A stretch of 64,000 bases of DNA from Crossiella cryophila (GTDB lineage Bacteria > Actinomycetota > Actinomycetes > Mycobacteriales > Pseudonocardiaceae): NCBI RefSeq assembly GCF_014204915.1, contig NZ_JACHMH010000001.1, forward strand, positions 4,861,501 through 4,925,500, given 5' to 3'. The position numbers and the translations under genes are program-made. Below the pieces are notes generated by a model. That model saw only the letters and a program-made list of their open reading frames with translations. It did not search any database and was not told where the DNA came from. The stretch's first letter is position 1, and every line of letters starts with the position of its first letter. Of this stretch, positions 62,801-64,000 are shown one piece after another.

Positions 62801-64000
62801 GTGGGTCGAGGCTGGCGGAGAAGACTGCTGAGCACACTCGTGGCTGCGGCGCTGACGGCCGGGGGCCTGGTCGTGCTCGCCGGGCCACCGGCGGCGGTGG
62901 CGGCGGAGAACGGGCTGTCCCGGACCCCGGCGATGGGGTTCAACAACTGGAACTCCACGCACTGCCGGGCCGAGTTCAACGAGGACATGGTCAAGGGCAT
63001 CGCCGACATCTTCGTCAGCCGCGGCCTCAAGGACGTGGGCTATCAGTACGTCAACATCGACGACTGCTGGGCCGAGCCGCAACGCGACGCCGCTGGCAAC
63101 CTGGTGCCGCACCGCACCCGCTTCCCCAACGGCATCAAGGCGGTGGCCGACTACGTGCACGCCAAGGGCCTCAAGTTCGGCATCTACACCAGCGCGGGCA
63201 CCAAGACCTGTGACGTGCAGGGCTTCCCGGGCGGCATCGGGCACGAGGACCAGGACGCCCGGCTGTTCGCCTCCTGGGGCGTGGACTACCTCAAGTACGA
63301 CAACTGTGGCGACCACCTCGGTCAGAGCGCGCAGCAGCGCTACACCAAGATGCGCGACGCGCTGGCGGCCACCGGGCGGCCGATCCTGTTCTCGCTGTGC
63401 GAGTGGGGGCAGAGCCAGCCGTGGCGGTGGGCGCACCCGGTCGGCAACAGCTGGCGCACCACCGGGGACATCAGCGACAACTGGGGCAGCATGCTCGGCA
63501 TCTTCAAGCAGAACGTCGGCCTGGCCGCGAACGCACAGCGCGGCGGCTGGAACGACCCGGACATGCTGGAGGTCGGCAACGGCGGCATGACCGAGGTCGA
63601 GTACCGCAGCCACTTCTCCTTGTGGGCCATGATGAACGCGCCGCTGCTGATCGGCGCGGACCTGCGCAAGGTCGGCCAGTCCACCTTCGACATCCTGACC
63701 AACCGGGAGATCATCGCCCTGGATCAGGACGGTCTTGGCGTGCAGGCCACCGAGATCAGCGCGGACGGCGGTCGGCACGTGCTGGTCAAGCCGCTGGACA
63801 ACGGCGATGTGGCGGTGGCGCTGTTCAACGAGACCGGCAGCACGCAGACCATCAGCACCACCGCGAGCGCGGCGAACCTGGGCAATGCCAACAGTTTCCG
63901 GCTGCGTGACCTGTGGACCGGCCAGCAACGCGACACCACCGGCGTGATCAGCGCGTCGGTCCCGGCCCACGCCACCGTGGTCTACCGGGTCAGCCGCCAG
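62801..64000 (+). CDS. Secreted GH27 alpha-galactosidase, 3' end cut by window
   Basis: The frame runs from a GTG at 62801, with AAGGAGG 5 bp upstream, to the window end, giving 400 codons. A signal peptide (GRGWRRRLLSTLVAAALTAG...AVAA) leads to GLSRTPAMGFNNWNS, the classic GH27 start. The nucleophile Asp is in DYLKYDNCGD and the acid/base Asp in GGWNDPDMLEVG. The visible part covers the whole catalytic barrel and the start of the C-terminal beta domain; a carbohydrate-binding module may follow outside. The enzyme should remove terminal alpha-galactose from plant polysaccharides or oligosaccharides. Confidence 0.93.
   Translation, partial: MGRGWRRRLLSTLVAAALTAGGLVVLAGPPAAVAAENGLSRTPAMGFNNWNSTHCRAEFNEDMVKGIADIFVSRGLKDVGYQYVNIDDCWAEPQRDAAGNLVPHRTRFPNGIKAVADYVHAKGLKFGIYTSAGTKTCDVQGFPGGIGHEDQDARLFASWGVDYLKYDNCGDHLGQSAQQRYTKMRDALAATGRPILFSLCEWGQSQPWRWAHPVGNSWRTTGDISDNWGSMLGIFKQNVGLAANAQRGGWNDPDMLEVGNGGMTEVEYRSHFSLWAMMNAPLLIGADLRKVGQSTFDILTNREIIALDQDGLGVQATEISADGGRHVLVKPLDNGDVAVALFNETGSTQTISTTASAANLGNANSFRLRDLWTGQQRDTTGVISASVPAHATVVYRVSRQ

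Overview
The window is 64 kb of very GC-rich DNA with many GTG starts, one TTG start and gene families typical of mycelial actinomycetes: secreted RHS/YD proteins, a STAND-WD40 regulator, many P450s, and HxlR and MerR regulators. I read it as an actinobacterial chromosome, probably Pseudonocardiales; the genus cannot be fixed from the sequence alone.

Layout. (1) 1-3467 is the 3' part of an RHS/YD-repeat protein on the plus strand, ending at a strong hairpin. (2) 8989-3520 is a six-gene minus-strand operon (FMN azoreductase, M24 pseudo-peptidase, PaaK-like adenylating enzyme, ATC-hydrolase-like protein, P450, VOC protein). It is divergent from an HxlR regulator, an aldo/keto reductase and a MerR regulator (9221-11584). 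(3) 11.6-14.5 kb holds a small membrane protein, two zinc-independent MDR oxidoreductases and a barstar-like small protein. (4) 14651-18214 is an HTH-STAND-WD40 protein. (5) 30801-18254 is a minus-strand secretion/toxin operon: a 2,940-residue RHS protein with LamG and a C-terminal DNA/RNA nuclease-like domain, a subtilase, and a translationally coupled FG-GAP-type secreted protein. (6) 60652-31028 is the main discovery, a 15-gene minus-strand NRPS operon of about 29.6 kb. (7) At the right end are a GT-C/GT39-type membrane glycosyltransferase (62709-61081) and a secreted GH27 alpha-galactosidase cut by the window end.

The NRPS operon looks like a thiazoline/oxazoline metallophore system. All three condensation-like domains carry the heterocyclization signature DxxxxD. 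The first gene is an Irp3/PchG-type thiazolinyl imide reductase. One NRPS has a methyltransferase embedded in its adenylation domain and a thioesterase with a Cys in the nucleophile position. The operon also carries a complete NikA/CntA/Opp-type importer, a YbtPQ/IrtAB-like pair of fused ABC half-transporters, an AsnB-type amidotransferase, two P450s, a saccharopine-dehydrogenase-like reductase and an unusual stand-alone tandem methyltransferase. Nine of the 14 junctions are 4-bp overlaps. Upstream lie an IdeR/DmdR-like iron box and, in a second promoter, a Fur/Zur-family-like palindrome, so both iron and zinc control are plausible. No salicylate synthase, aryl-AMP ligase, MbtH or PPTase is visible, so the starter unit must be supplied from elsewhere or be unusual.

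No tRNA, rRNA, CRISPR array, insertion sequence or phage module was recognised. A short palindrome, TCCACWGTGGA, recurs far more often than base composition predicts.
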